This document shows positions 7,948 through 15,710 of a DNA stretch of 20,302 nt, in pieces (the first letter of the stretch is position 1; each line of letters starts with the position of its first letter). The position numbers and the translations under genes were made by a program. Where the stretch lies: contig CAIKXW010000231.1 of the NCBI GenBank assembly GCA_903831485.1, forward strand, positions 1-20,302, given 5' to 3'. The notes beneath the pieces are model-generated. The model saw only the letters and a program-made list of their open reading frames with translations, ran no database searches and was not told the DNA's origin. This DNA comes from an uncultured Alphaproteobacteria bacterium (lineage in GTDB: Bacteria > Pseudomonadota > Alphaproteobacteria > Caulobacterales > Hyphomonadaceae).

Positions 7948-9432
7948 ATGGGCAAAGCCACGCTCATTGACCTTCGCGCCGAGCGTGGCGCCCGTGGCGG
8001 GCCGCCACCACCACCGACCGGTGACGAACCGCCCGTGCTCTATGTCCCGCGGAAGCAGATCTACCCGAAGCTAGTGTTCGGCCGCATCCGGTCGATCAAG
8101 TGGCTGCTGCTGATCGCAACCCTTGGCGTCTACTACCTGCTGCCATGGATCCGCTGGGATCGCGGGCCGGGCATGCCGGATCAGGCGGTCCTCGCCGATT
8201 TCGCCGGCGGACGGTTCTACTTCTTCGGCATCGAGATCTGGCCGCAGGAAGTCTACTACATCACTGGCCTGCTGATACTCGCCGCCGTGGGGCTCTTCCT
8301 CGTCACGGCGCTCTTCGGCCGTGTCTGGTGCGGCTATGTCTGTCCCCAGACGGTCTGGACTGACCTGTTCCTGGTCGTCGAGCGCTTCTTCGAAGGCGAC
8401 CGCAACGCCCGCATGAAGCTCGAGAAGGCGCCGCTATCGCTCAACAAGGCCTCGCGCAAGACAGGCAAGCATGCCGTCTGGATTCTGGTGTCCTTCGCCA
8501 CCGGCGGCGCCTTCATCCTCTACTGGCACGACGCGCCGAGCCTGGCGCAGACGTTCTTCGCGGGCCATGCGCCGATGACGGCCTATGTGTTCGCCGGGCT
8601 TTTGACGCTGACGACCTATGCGCTGGCAGGCGCGATGCGCGAGCAGGTCTGCACCTACATGTGCCCGTGGCCGCGCATCCAGGGCGCGCTGGTCGACAAG
8701 GAAACGCTCGCAATCACCTATCGCCACGAGCGTGGCGAACCGCGGGCGCCGCACAAGAAAGGCGAGTCCTGGGAGGACCGGGGCGATTGCATCGACTGCA
8801 CGCAATGCGTCGTGGTCTGCCCGATGGGCATCGACATACGCAACGGCCCCCAGCTCGAATGCATCCAGTGCGGCCTGTGCATCGACGCCTGCGACGCCGT
8901 GATGAAGAAGGTCGGTCGGCCAACCGGCCTCATCGCCTACGACACCGACGAGAACGTGGCGCTGCGATGCTCGAAAAAGCCTGCACTGCCATTCCGCCCG
9001 ATCCGGCCGCGAACCCTGGTCTACGCATCCGTCTTTTCGCTGGCGTGCGCGGTGATGGTCTTCGGGCTTCTCACGCGCTCGGACATCGACATCCTGGTGA
9101 TCAAGGATCGCGGCGTGCCGTTCGTGGAACTCGCATCCGGCGACATTCGCAACGCCTACACGCTCAAGATCGCCAACAAGCAGCGCAGCATACGCACCCT
9201 GGATCTGGCGATCGAGAACCTTCCCGCGGCCATGATCGAGATCATCGGCGAAGGCGACGCCACCGGCCCCACACGCGTCACGGCAGTGCCTGACGGCGTC
9301 GACCGGTTCCGCGTACTCGTCACGGCGCCTGCTGCTTCCGTCGCGGGGGGCGGCTCGCTCATCCGCTTCAAACTGTCTGACGCGACCGGCGCATCCAGCG
9401 TCGCGACCCAATTCGATGGCCCGGAGAAGTGA
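7948..9432 (+). CDS. ccoG: Cbb3 assembly membrane iron-sulfur protein (cupric reductase)
   Basis: This 494-residue protein (also named FixG or RdxA) has several membrane helices and two [4Fe-4S] ferredoxin-like motifs: CIDCTQCVVVC (Cys281, 284, 287, 291) and CIQCGLCIDAC (Cys305, 308, 311, 315). Additional membrane-side motifs are VWCGYVCP (127-133) and VCTYMCP (234-240). CcoG has been shown in other bacteria to reduce Cu(II) to Cu(I) for insertion into CcoN. The C-terminal domain (about 380-494) is the FixG Ig-like fold. A Pro run near residues 19-23 lies in the flexible cytoplasmic N-terminus. The ATG follows the ccoP stop directly. Confidence 0.96.
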   Translation: MGKATLIDLRAERGARGGPPPPPTGDEPPVLYVPRKQIYPKLVFGRIRSIKWLLLIATLGVYYLLPWIRWDRGPGMPDQAVLADFAGGRFYFFGIEIWPQEVYYITGLLILAAVGLFLVTALFGRVWCGYVCPQTVWTDLFLVVERFFEGDRNARMKLEKAPLSLNKASRKTGKHAVWILVSFATGGAFILYWHDAPSLAQTFFAGHAPMTAYVFAGLLTLTTYALAGAMREQVCTYMCPWPRIQGALVDKETLAITYRHERGEPRAPHKKGESWEDRGDCIDCTQCVVVCPMGIDIRNGPQLECIQCGLCIDACDAVMKKVGRPTGLIAYDTDENVALRCSKKPALPFRPIRPRTLVYASVFSLACAVMVFGLLTRSDIDILVIKDRGVPFVELASGDIRNAYTLKIANKQRSIRTLDLAIENLPAAMIEIIGEGDATGPTRVTAVPDGVDRFRVLVTAPAASVAGGGSLIRFKLSDATGASSVATQFDGPEK

Positions 9433-9433
9433 C

Positions 9434-9913
9434 ATGGCGACCAAGCCCCTGCGCGGCATCGATGTCTTCTTGTGGCTCGCCGCTTTCTTTGTCGTGACGT
9501 TCGCCGTCGATGGCTATTTCATCGTCCGCGCGGTCAACACGTTTCCGGGCGAGCAGGTCAAGAACTCCTACGTGCTTGGCCTGGACTTCAACCAGCAGGT
9601 CGCGCGTCGCGCGGCGCAAGCGGAGCTGGGCTGGACTGCCGAAGCCGGCCTCATCGGCGGACCTGACGCGACGTTGCTCGTCCGGATCGATTCAGCGTCT
9701 GGCGCCGTTTCGGGCCTGTCCGTGGAAATCGAAGCCGTGCTCCCCGGTCGCGGCGCCAGGACGCTGAACCTGGTTGAGCGCGCTCCTGGCGAGTACGCCG
9801 TCCCATTCCCCACGGAAGGAGCGCGCCGCGCAGACATCCAGATCAACGCAACTCGCCCTCGCGAGTCCGAACAGGTGTTCGAAGCGTTCAAGACGTTGGA
9901 GATCGCGTCATGA
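9434..9913 (+). CDS. ccoH: Cbb3 oxidase assembly protein, FixH family
   Basis: This is a 159-residue protein with one N-terminal transmembrane helix (about 11-31) and a periplasmic beta-rich domain containing the FixH hallmark NSYVLGLDFNQQVAR (about 44-58). CcoH is needed for assembly or stability of cbb3 and interacts with CcoN and CcoP precursors. The ATG at 9434 lies one base after the ccoG stop. An in-frame ATG 18 bp upstream lies inside ccoG and is not used. Its end overlaps ccoI by 4 bp (ATGA). Confidence 0.92.
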   Translation: MATKPLRGIDVFLWLAAFFVVTFAVDGYFIVRAVNTFPGEQVKNSYVLGLDFNQQVARRAAQAELGWTAEAGLIGGPDATLLVRIDSASGAVSGLSVEIEAVLPGRGARTLNLVERAPGEYAVPFPTEGARRADIQINATRPRESEQVFEAFKTLEIAS

Positions 9914-12123
9914 GCGCCCTCGCCGCAGGCTGCCCTAGCGGCCTTGCGCCGCCAGTTGATGGCGTGAAGCAGGACCCATCCGCCTTCGTGACGGTTGCGG
10001 GAGACCGGCGCGCACTCGACATCATGGTCAGCGGCGCGAGCTGTGGCGGCTGCATCTCGAAGATCGAACAGGCGCTGCTCCGGCTGCCCGGCGTGGATGT
10101 CGCGCGGCTGAATTTGTCGACCGGACGCCTGCGCATCGAATGGATCGGAAACCTCGCGCCGATCAGGCTCACGGAGACGATCACCAAACTCGGCTATGGC
10201 GCCGCGGCTGCAGACCCGGGGCAGGCAGAGGACCCGGGCGCCGCAACCGAACGAAGGCTTCTGATCGCGCTGACCGTCGCAGGCATTTCCACGGCGGGCG
10301 TCATGCTGATGTCCGAGGCCATCTGGTTTGGCGCCGACATGCCAAGCGAGACCCGCACGCTCCTGCATTGGCTGTCGGCCCTGATTGCAATCCCTGCAAC
10401 GCTCTTTGCCGGCCGGACATTCTTCGAATCAGCGTTCGCCTCACTCCAGCATCGACGCCTGAACATGGACGTCCCGATCTCGCTGGCAGTGATTCTCGCG
10501 CTCGTTCTCAGCCTCCACGCAACCATGACGGGCGGCGCCCACACCTACTTTGACGCCTCCGTCATGCTGCTGTTCTTCCTGCTTATCGGTCGTTTTCTCG
10601 ATGCGCGCCTGCGCCGGCAGGCTTACGCGGCTGCCAACGCACTCGCGGCGATGCAGACGAGCAGCGCCACGCGGCTGGGGCCGAAAGGACTGGCCGAAGC
10701 CATCCGCGCATCCGACATCCGGGCGGGTGACAAGCTGCTGGTAGCGGCTGGGGAGCGTCTGCCGGTCAATGCGCAGGTCCTGTCCGGCCAGACATCGATC
10801 GATCTCCGCCTCGTCACCGGCGAAGTGGACCCTGCGCGCTCGTTTCTGGGCCAGGTCCTCCACGCCGGCGCCATCAACCTTTCCGCGCCGATCGAAGTGC
10901 GCGCGCTTGCGCCAGCCAGCCAGTCCCTGATGGCAGACATCGCGCGCCTGCTTGAGGCGGGCGAACAGAAGAAATCATCCTACCGCCGCCTCGCCGACAA
11001 GGCCGTCGCCGCCTACGTGCCGCAGGTTCACGCGATGGCGGCGTTTGGATTCGTCGGCTGGCTGGTCCTTGGCGCGGCGATCCCTCAAGCCGCGTTCATC
11101 GCCATCACCGTGCTGATCATCACCTGTCCGTGCGCCATCGCGCTCGCAGCGCCGCTAGTCCAGGTCGTCGCCGCCGGGCGCCTGTTCCGCGAAGGTGTCT
11201 ATCTCGCGTCCGGCGATGCGCTCGAGCGCATTGCGACCGTCGATCACGTGATCTTCGACAAGACCGGCACGCTGACGCTCGGCGATCCGGTGTTGATCGA
11301 TGAAGGCTACTCGCCGGCAGACCTCGCCGGCGCAGCCCAGCTCGCACGCGCCAGCCGGCATCCCTTCTCGCGCGCCATTGCGCATGCGGCCGGCGCCGGC
11401 CCGGTCGCGCTAGGTGTCAGGGAAACCCCGGGCGAGGGTGTCTCCGGTCTCATCGATGGCAGGATTGCGATGCTGGGCCGCGCTGACTTTGTCGGGGCAA
11501 AAGGCGGTGACGGTTCGCACCTTTGCTATACGATCGAAGGGGCCGACCCGGTGACATTCCGGTTCGAGGATCGTCTTCGTCCAGACGCTAGGGAAGCCGT
11601 CGCGAAACTTTGCACGATGGGCCTCACAGTCGAGCTTCTTTCAGGCGACACCGAAGAACGCGTCGCGCGTGCGGCCGTCGCGGCGGGGATCACAGTCTGG
11701 CGCGCGTCCGCAACGCCAACATCCAAGGCCCTGCACCTGCAGGACCTCGAGCGGGCCGGGACGAAAGTCCTGATGGTCGGAGATGGCCTGAACGATGCCG
11801 CGGCGCTCGCCGGTGCGCACGCGTCCCTGGCTCCGGGCGGCGCAGTCGATGTGTCGCGCCTCGCCAGCGACTGCGTCTTCTCGCGCGAAAGCCTTGCCTC
11901 CGTCCCGCGCATCATCGAAATCGCGCGGATGGCGCGCCTGCGGATGCGCGAGAACTTCGCGCTGGCTGCGATCTACAACCTGATCGCGGTTCCAATCGCG
12001 CTGTTCGGCTGGGCGACGCCGATGGTGGCCGCGATCGCCATGTCGTCCTCGTCGGCTATCGTCACGCTGAACGCGCTCAGGCTCTCCGGACGAACTAGCC
12101 TCCCACGTAGGAATGCCACATGA
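9910..12123 (+). CDS. ccoI: Copper-transporting P-type ATPase for cbb3 oxidase (CopA2/FixI)
   Basis: This 737-residue P1B-type ATPase moves Cu(I) across the inner membrane to supply CuB of CcoN. An N-terminal heavy-metal-associated domain has CGGC (Cys45, Cys48). The membrane domain carries the ion-binding CPC at 406-408. Also visible are the actuator TGE (303-305), phosphorylation Asp450 in DKTGT, the nucleotide-binding-domain HP (484-485) and the hinge GDGLND (624-629). All catalytic elements are present. It overlaps ccoH (ATGA) and ccoS (ATGA) by 4 bp each, so translation is probably coupled through ccoGHIS. Confidence 0.97.
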   Translation: MSALAAGCPSGLAPPVDGVKQDPSAFVTVAGDRRALDIMVSGASCGGCISKIEQALLRLPGVDVARLNLSTGRLRIEWIGNLAPIRLTETITKLGYGAAAADPGQAEDPGAATERRLLIALTVAGISTAGVMLMSEAIWFGADMPSETRTLLHWLSALIAIPATLFAGRTFFESAFASLQHRRLNMDVPISLAVILALVLSLHATMTGGAHTYFDASVMLLFFLLIGRFLDARLRRQAYAAANALAAMQTSSATRLGPKGLAEAIRASDIRAGDKLLVAAGERLPVNAQVLSGQTSIDLRLVTGEVDPARSFLGQVLHAGAINLSAPIEVRALAPASQSLMADIARLLEAGEQKKSSYRRLADKAVAAYVPQVHAMAAFGFVGWLVLGAAIPQAAFIAITVLIITCPCAIALAAPLVQVVAAGRLFREGVYLASGDALERIATVDHVIFDKTGTLTLGDPVLIDEGYSPADLAGAAQLARASRHPFSRAIAHAAGAGPVALGVRETPGEGVSGLIDGRIAMLGRADFVGAKGGDGSHLCYTIEGADPVTFRFEDRLRPDAREAVAKLCTMGLTVELLSGDTEERVARAAVAAGITVWRASATPTSKALHLQDLERAGTKVLMVGDGLNDAAALAGAHASLAPGGAVDVSRLASDCVFSRESLASVPRIIEIARMARLRMRENFALAAIYNLIAVPIALFGWATPMVAAIAMSSSSAIVTLNALRLSGRTSLPRRNAT

Positions 12124-12269
12124 ACGTGCTTCTTGTCATGATCCCCGGGGCGATGCTGCTCGCGCTTGCTGGCCTTGCAGCATTCATCTGGTCCTTGCGA
12201 GCCGGACAGTATGATGATCCTGCGGGCGCCGGGGCGCGCGTCCTCAGCGAGGACGAGCGCCCCGGCTGA
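12120..12269 (+). CDS. ccoS: Cbb3 oxidase maturation small protein
   Basis: This 49-residue protein starts at the ATG overlapping the ccoI stop (ATGA). It has one transmembrane helix (about 5-25) followed by the CcoS signature FIWSLRAGQYDDPAG and a charged tail with VLSEDE. CcoS is required for cofactor insertion into CcoN in bacteria where it was tested. It ends the cco assembly operon. A GC-rich hairpin (GCGCC/GGCGC) overlaps its end but has no T-tract, so I do not call a terminator. Confidence 0.93.
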   Translation: MNVLLVMIPGAMLLALAGLAAFIWSLRAGQYDDPAGAGARVLSEDERPG

Positions 12270-12397
12270 GGCGCTCAGGCGAACCGCCGCCGGATGGCTT
12301 GCCGCGTTGACTCTAACCCTGGACAATGGCCCTTCATGGATGGACGGATTCGGTCAGCATGCCGTCGCAGGCGAGAGCGTCGAACGTGTCAGAGGCA

Positions 12398-13132
12398 ATG
12401 TCCCAAGGCAATCTTCTGGTCGTCGATGACGACGTCGGCCTGCGCGAGACCGTAGCCGATTTCCTGGCGGCCGAAGGTTATGCCGTTCGCGAGGCTGCAA
12501 ATGTTAGCGAGGCGCGTTCGCAGATCGCAGCGGGCGTCCCCGATCTCATCCTCCTCGACATCAACATGCCCGGCGGCGACGGCTTGACCCTGGCCGGCGA
12601 GCTGAGGCGGACGACGCAGGTTCCCATCATCATCCTGTCCGGCAAGGGGTCGATGGTCGACCGCGTGGTCGGGCTAGAGGTCGGCGCCGACGACTACATC
12701 GCCAAGCCGTTCGAATTGCGCGAGCTTCTGGCGCGCGTCCGCGCCGTCCTGCGCCGCGCCCGGCCGCCTGCAGCCGCCCCGGAACCCGCGGTGCGCGACC
12801 GCTTCGCGAGGTTCGACGTGTTCGTGCTGACGCCTTCACGTCGCGAGCTCAAGACCGCTAGCGGCGCCCAGGTGGACCTCACAGGCGCCGAATACAACCT
12901 GATTGCCGCCTTCCTGGATCGCCCGAACCGCGTCCTGACGCGAGACGCTATCGCGGAGGTCACACGAAAGGACGACTGGGAGGCCTTTGATCGCAGCATC
13001 GACACGCTCGTCAGCCGCCTCCGCCGCAAGCTGGCTCAGCATACGGATGCTGCGCAGCTGATCCAGACCGTCCGCGGTGAGGGCTATGTGCTCGCCAGCG
13101 AGGTCAAGTGGATCGGCCAGCGCGAGCCGTGA
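12398..13132 (+). CDS. OmpR-family response regulator
   Basis: This 244-residue regulator has an N-terminal receiver (about 5-120) and a C-terminal OmpR/PhoB winged helix (about 140-240). Receiver residues are the acidic pocket DDD (10-12), phospho-acceptor Asp54 in LLDINMPGGDG and Lys103 in AKPFE. The chosen ATG at 12398 is the one nearest the receiver start and has AGAGG just upstream. In-frame ATGs at 12326 and 12359 would add an unconserved leader. It lies 128 bp after ccoS and its stop abuts the stop of the hybrid kinase on the other strand, so the two are a likely signalling pair. It is not a FixJ (LuxR/NarL-type) regulator, so it would replace FixJ if the pair controls the cbb3 regulon. 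Confidence 0.9.
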   Translation: MSQGNLLVVDDDVGLRETVADFLAAEGYAVREAANVSEARSQIAAGVPDLILLDINMPGGDGLTLAGELRRTTQVPIIILSGKGSMVDRVVGLEVGADDYIAKPFELRELLARVRAVLRRARPPAAAPEPAVRDRFARFDVFVLTPSRRELKTASGAQVDLTGAEYNLIAAFLDRPNRVLTRDAIAEVTRKDDWEAFDRSIDTLVSRLRRKLAQHTDAAQLIQTVRGEGYVLASEVKWIGQREP

Positions 13133-14755
13133 TCAGGACTTCAACGCCAACGTCGCGCGTACCATCTGCGCCAGTTGCGCGCGTGATGACGGCTTTGGCA
13201 GGAACGGTCGTTCCGTCTTGGCGCCCGAAATCGCCATCCGCGGGGAATAACCCGAGGTCAGCACGATCTTCACGCGCGGGTGCCGTCTTTCGATTTCGTC
13301 GGCCAGCGCATGGCCGTCCATTCCACCGGGCATGACGACATCAACCAGTGCAAGCGCGATGTTTGGCGCCCGGGAGAGAACTTCCAGTGCGTTTGCGCTG
13401 TCGACGGCAATCTTGACCTGATAGCCAAGGCTTTCCAGCCGGGAGACAGTCACCAGCCGCACATCCGGATCATCCTCGACCACAAGCACTGTTTCACCCG
13501 CGCCGCCGGGCGTCGCCTGTTCGAGCGGTCCCTGCTTTGGCGCGGCCTCTCCATGCTCACGCGGGAAGAACAGGCTCACGCGCGTGCCATGTCCCACTTC
13601 GCTGTAGATTCGCGCGTGGCCATCGAGCTGTTTCATCAGTCCGTAGACCATGCTGAGGCCGAGTCCGGTGCCGGCGCCAGCTTCCTTGGTTGTGAAGAAC
13701 GGCTCGATTGCGCGCGCACGCACCTCCGGGGTCATGCCCACACCCGTGTCGGAAACCGAGACGCGCAGATAGTCACCGGGTGGCGCCTCCTGCGCCGTGT
13801 GTGGGTCGTCATCGAACCGGACGCCTTCCGTTTCGATGCTGAGAACGCCGCCGTCCGGCATCGCGTCGCGCGCATTCACGGCAAGGTTCAGGATGGCGGT
13901 CTCGAACTGGTCGATGTCCGTCTCGATGACGCCCGGATCCTCGGACAGGTGCATCCGCACCTCGATCTGCTGCCCGATCGCGCGCTGCAGCATCTCCGCC
14001 ATGTCCGCCAGCGCCTCGTTGAGGTTGATCGGCCGGCGCGTCAGCGGCTGCTTTCGCGCAAACGCGAGCAAGCGCTGGGTGATGCGCGCCGCTCGCACCG
14101 CAGCATCCTGCGCCCGCGCCACCGCGCGTCGCGCCGCAGGTGGAAGCTCGACTGCGGCGATCATCTCAAGATTGCCGCCGATCACGCTGAGGATGTTGTT
14201 GAAATCGTGCGCTATGCCGCCGGACAATTGACCGATCGCATCAAGCTTCTGGTGGTGCAGGATCATTTCCTCGGCGCGCTTCTTCTCGGTCAGGTCGTAG
14301 ATGATGCCGACGAAGATGATGCCGTTGGGTGTTTCCGCCTCGCCCACGGACAGGTACATCGGGAACACCGTGCCGTCGGCCTTCAGCCCGCTCAGCTCCC
14401 GGCCCATGCCGATGATCCGCTTCACGCGCGTCTCGCGGTGTCGCGCGAGGTAGCCATCGTGGGTCGCGGCTTGCGGTCGCGGCATGAGGGCGGAGACGTT
14501 CTGCCCAAGCAATTCGCCCGACGTGTACCTGAACAGGTTTTCGCACCCCGGATTCACATACTGGATCGTGCCGGCAGCATCGATCACGATCAGGCCGTCC
14601 ACCATGGTTTCCGGAACGATGCGGAACCGATCGTCGGTAAACAGGGAATCCAAGCTGGTCTCCGGCAGCATCCAGATGTGCGCCGATCCTATGTCAAGGG
14701 AGGGCCTTGCGCCAGAAGGCGCGTCGTCGCGACGAACTAAGCGTCTGTTGTTCAT
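13133..14755 (-). CDS. Hybrid histidine kinase with FixL-like heme PAS domain
   Basis: From the ATG at 14755 this is 540 residues: PAS (about 40-160), HisKA with GGIAHDFNN (His183), HATPase_c with NLAVNARDAM, DTGVGM and GTGLGL, and a C-terminal receiver with Asp472 in LVDVVMPGGMDG. No membrane helix is seen, so it is probably cytoplasmic. In the PAS, HDGYLARHRETRVKRIIGMGR lines up without gaps with the FixL segment holding the heme His200, Arg206, Ile215 and distal Arg220. The matching residues here are His99, Arg105, Ile114 and Arg119, so heme and O2 binding is likely. The transmitter differs from FixL (HELNQPL type). Upstream ATGs at 14770, 14860 and 14893 are possible, but the farthest would cross the divergent gene's start. 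Hybrid FixL proteins working with non-FixJ regulators are known in Rhizobium etli. Confidence 0.88.
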   Translation of the reverse strand: MNNRRLVRRDDAPSGARPSLDIGSAHIWMLPETSLDSLFTDDRFRIVPETMVDGLIVIDAAGTIQYVNPGCENLFRYTSGELLGQNVSALMPRPQAATHDGYLARHRETRVKRIIGMGRELSGLKADGTVFPMYLSVGEAETPNGIIFVGIIYDLTEKKRAEEMILHHQKLDAIGQLSGGIAHDFNNILSVIGGNLEMIAAVELPPAARRAVARAQDAAVRAARITQRLLAFARKQPLTRRPINLNEALADMAEMLQRAIGQQIEVRMHLSEDPGVIETDIDQFETAILNLAVNARDAMPDGGVLSIETEGVRFDDDPHTAQEAPPGDYLRVSVSDTGVGMTPEVRARAIEPFFTTKEAGAGTGLGLSMVYGLMKQLDGHARIYSEVGHGTRVSLFFPREHGEAAPKQGPLEQATPGGAGETVLVVEDDPDVRLVTVSRLESLGYQVKIAVDSANALEVLSRAPNIALALVDVVMPGGMDGHALADEIERRHPRVKIVLTSGYSPRMAISGAKTERPFLPKPSSRAQLAQMVRATLALKS

Positions 14756-14818
14756 CGTGGATCCCGTCATGACGCTGGCGGCTCGATCCGGAATCTGGCG
14801 GAGAAGCGATCCGGCCGA

Positions 14819-14832
14819 TTGATCTGGGTCAG
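14819..14832. promoter_or_regulatory. FixK/FNR-like site in the kinase-hypothetical divergent promoter
   Basis: TTGATCTGGGTCAG keeps the full left half-site TTGAT and GTCAG in place of ATCAA on the right, giving TTGA-N6-TCA plus one mismatch at the last base. It lies in the 126-bp gap between the divergent starts at 14755 and 14882. Its centre is about 56 bp before the hypothetical gene's ATG, leaving a short leader if transcription starts about 41 bp from the centre. It could also act on the kinase gene. This is a weaker match than the site at 4368. Confidence 0.42.
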
Positions 14833-14881
14833 AGAGTTGCCCGCGATCCGGAGGCAGCATCGTCCAGCAGTGGAGGTGCTC

Positions 14882-15298
14882 ATGTTGACACAAGTGGTCC
14901 TGCGGCTGGCCCGCAATCCGGATTTTCCCGCTGGCGACGACAGCCAGGGCTACGTCGTCATTGCGCCGCTCGACGCGGATGGAACGCTATCCGTGGCGGA
15001 ATGGCAGACCGTGCGCGAGCAATGCTCGGTCGTCCGCTTCAAGCCGGGCGTCGCCCGCGACGCCGATGGCAAGCTGACCCATCGCGGCTCGCACTGGTAC
15101 TTCCACTACGACGAACCAGATGAGGGCGATGACGAGCCCGTCTATCGGCTCGGCGATCATACACTCGCGCTTGGCAGCTACCTCACCATCCACGAGAGCG
15201 ATGGCCGCGACATGACATACCGCGTGACCCAGCACCTGCCGGCATTGCGTCCCTCAGCTGCAACTCCAGTTCACGCCGCTCCGGAGGCTTCCTCATGA
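14882..15298 (+). CDS. Conserved hypothetical protein linked to the cbb3 region
   Basis: This is a 138-residue soluble, acidic protein with no signal peptide or membrane segment. The ATG at 14882 is chosen because GGAGG lies six bases upstream. An extension to 14819 lacks a Shine-Dalgarno and covers the FixK-like site. Recognisable blocks are LARNPDFPAGDDSQGYVVIAPLD near the N-terminus, VRFKPG (51-56), HRGSHWYFHYDEPDEGDDEP (67-86) and YRLGDHTLALGSYLTIHESDG (88-108). From memory, proteins of this pattern occur widely in Alphaproteobacteria as uncharacterised genes, but I cannot name a family. It overlaps the next lipoprotein gene by 4 bp (ATGA). The FixK-like site upstream suggests low-oxygen expression. 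Confidence 0.8.
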   Translation: MLTQVVLRLARNPDFPAGDDSQGYVVIAPLDADGTLSVAEWQTVREQCSVVRFKPGVARDADGKLTHRGSHWYFHYDEPDEGDDEPVYRLGDHTLALGSYLTIHESDGRDMTYRVTQHLPALRPSAATPVHAAPEASS

Positions 15299-15567
15299 CC
15301 AGACACAAGTTGCTTGCATCCGCACTCACACTCGCTCTCGCCTCGGTGTCAGGCTGCGCAGGGACAGAGATGCAGGAGGCGTCGCAGGACAAGATTCGAC
15401 AGGCGACCATACAGGCGATCGAGGGGGTCGATCCAAACCTCATCGCCATCTCGGACATCACCCGGACACCCGCGAAGATTTCGTGGCGGGTCACTTCCGG
15501 GTCCCGAACCTACGCCTGCGATGCGGACGGCTTCTATCGCCTTCCGTGGTGCCGGCCTGACGTCTGA
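15295..15567 (+). CDS. Small lipoprotein, unknown function
   Basis: This 90-residue protein has an N-terminal lipoprotein signal (MTRHKLLASALTLALASVSG then Cys21; lipobox VSGC). The mature part is about 70 residues with two Cys near the end (YACDADGFYRLPWC), which could pair in the periplasm. The central stretch VDPNLIAISDITRTPAKISWRVTSG looks like a small beta-rich domain. The ATG overlaps the previous stop (ATGA) and has GGAGG seven bases upstream. I recognise no family. Membership of the same operon as the hypothetical gene before it suggests a shared low-oxygen role. Confidence 0.72.
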   Translation: MTRHKLLASALTLALASVSGCAGTEMQEASQDKIRQATIQAIEGVDPNLIAISDITRTPAKISWRVTSGSRTYACDADGFYRLPWCRPDV

Positions 15568-15585
15568 ATCAAGCGAGACATTCCA

Positions 15586-15678
15586 ATGATCATTCACCCC
15601 TTCATCGCTGTCGTGATCACGCTCATGACTCTTTTCGCAACCGTCCTCGGAGCCACCGCCTTCCTGTCCCGCGAGTGA
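15586..15678 (+). CDS. Putative 30-residue single-pass membrane peptide
   Basis: The frame encodes MIIHPFIAVVITLMTLFATV followed by LGATAFLSRE and a TGA stop. It is almost entirely one hydrophobic helix (about 4-27) with a charged C-terminal SRE. It lies 18 bp after the lipoprotein gene in the same direction, with a weak AAGCGAGA Shine-Dalgarno-like stretch. Short single-helix subunits are known for terminal oxidases (CydX for bd, CcoM for some cbb3), so an accessory subunit or membrane stress peptide is conceivable. The peptide matches none that I can name. It could be a chance frame, but hydrophobicity, spacing and position in the operon favour a real gene. Confidence 0.5.
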   Translation: MIIHPFIAVVITLMTLFATVLGATAFLSRE

Positions 15679-15691
15679 ATCCTGCCGGTCA

Positions 15692-15707
15692 GGCCGTCGC
15701 GACGGCC
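15692..15707. terminator. Palindromic hairpin between convergent genes
   Basis: GGCCGTCGCGACGGCC is a perfect 16-bp inverted repeat in the 32-bp gap between the 30-residue peptide gene (+) and the MFS gene (-), where a bidirectional terminator would be expected. On the plus strand a short GTGTTTT run follows six bases later. There is no T-tract on the minus strand side. Termination is therefore plausible for the plus-strand operon and weaker for the other direction. Confidence 0.4.
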
Positions 15708-15710
15708 AGC

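Noticed and set aside
12257..12275. A GCGCC/GGCGC hairpin at the end of ccoS as a terminator.
   Set aside because: Only a 5-bp stem and no T-tract; readthrough into the response regulator is as likely.
13280..14740. A 486-codon plus-strand frame opposite the hybrid kinase.
   Set aside because: No recognisable domain and His/Arg/Asp-rich composition, as expected for the antisense of a GC-rich gene.
12398..14755. Calling the pair fixL and fixJ.
   Set aside because: The regulator has an OmpR-type winged helix and the kinase a GGIAHDFNN transmitter with C-terminal receiver; only the PAS resembles FixL.
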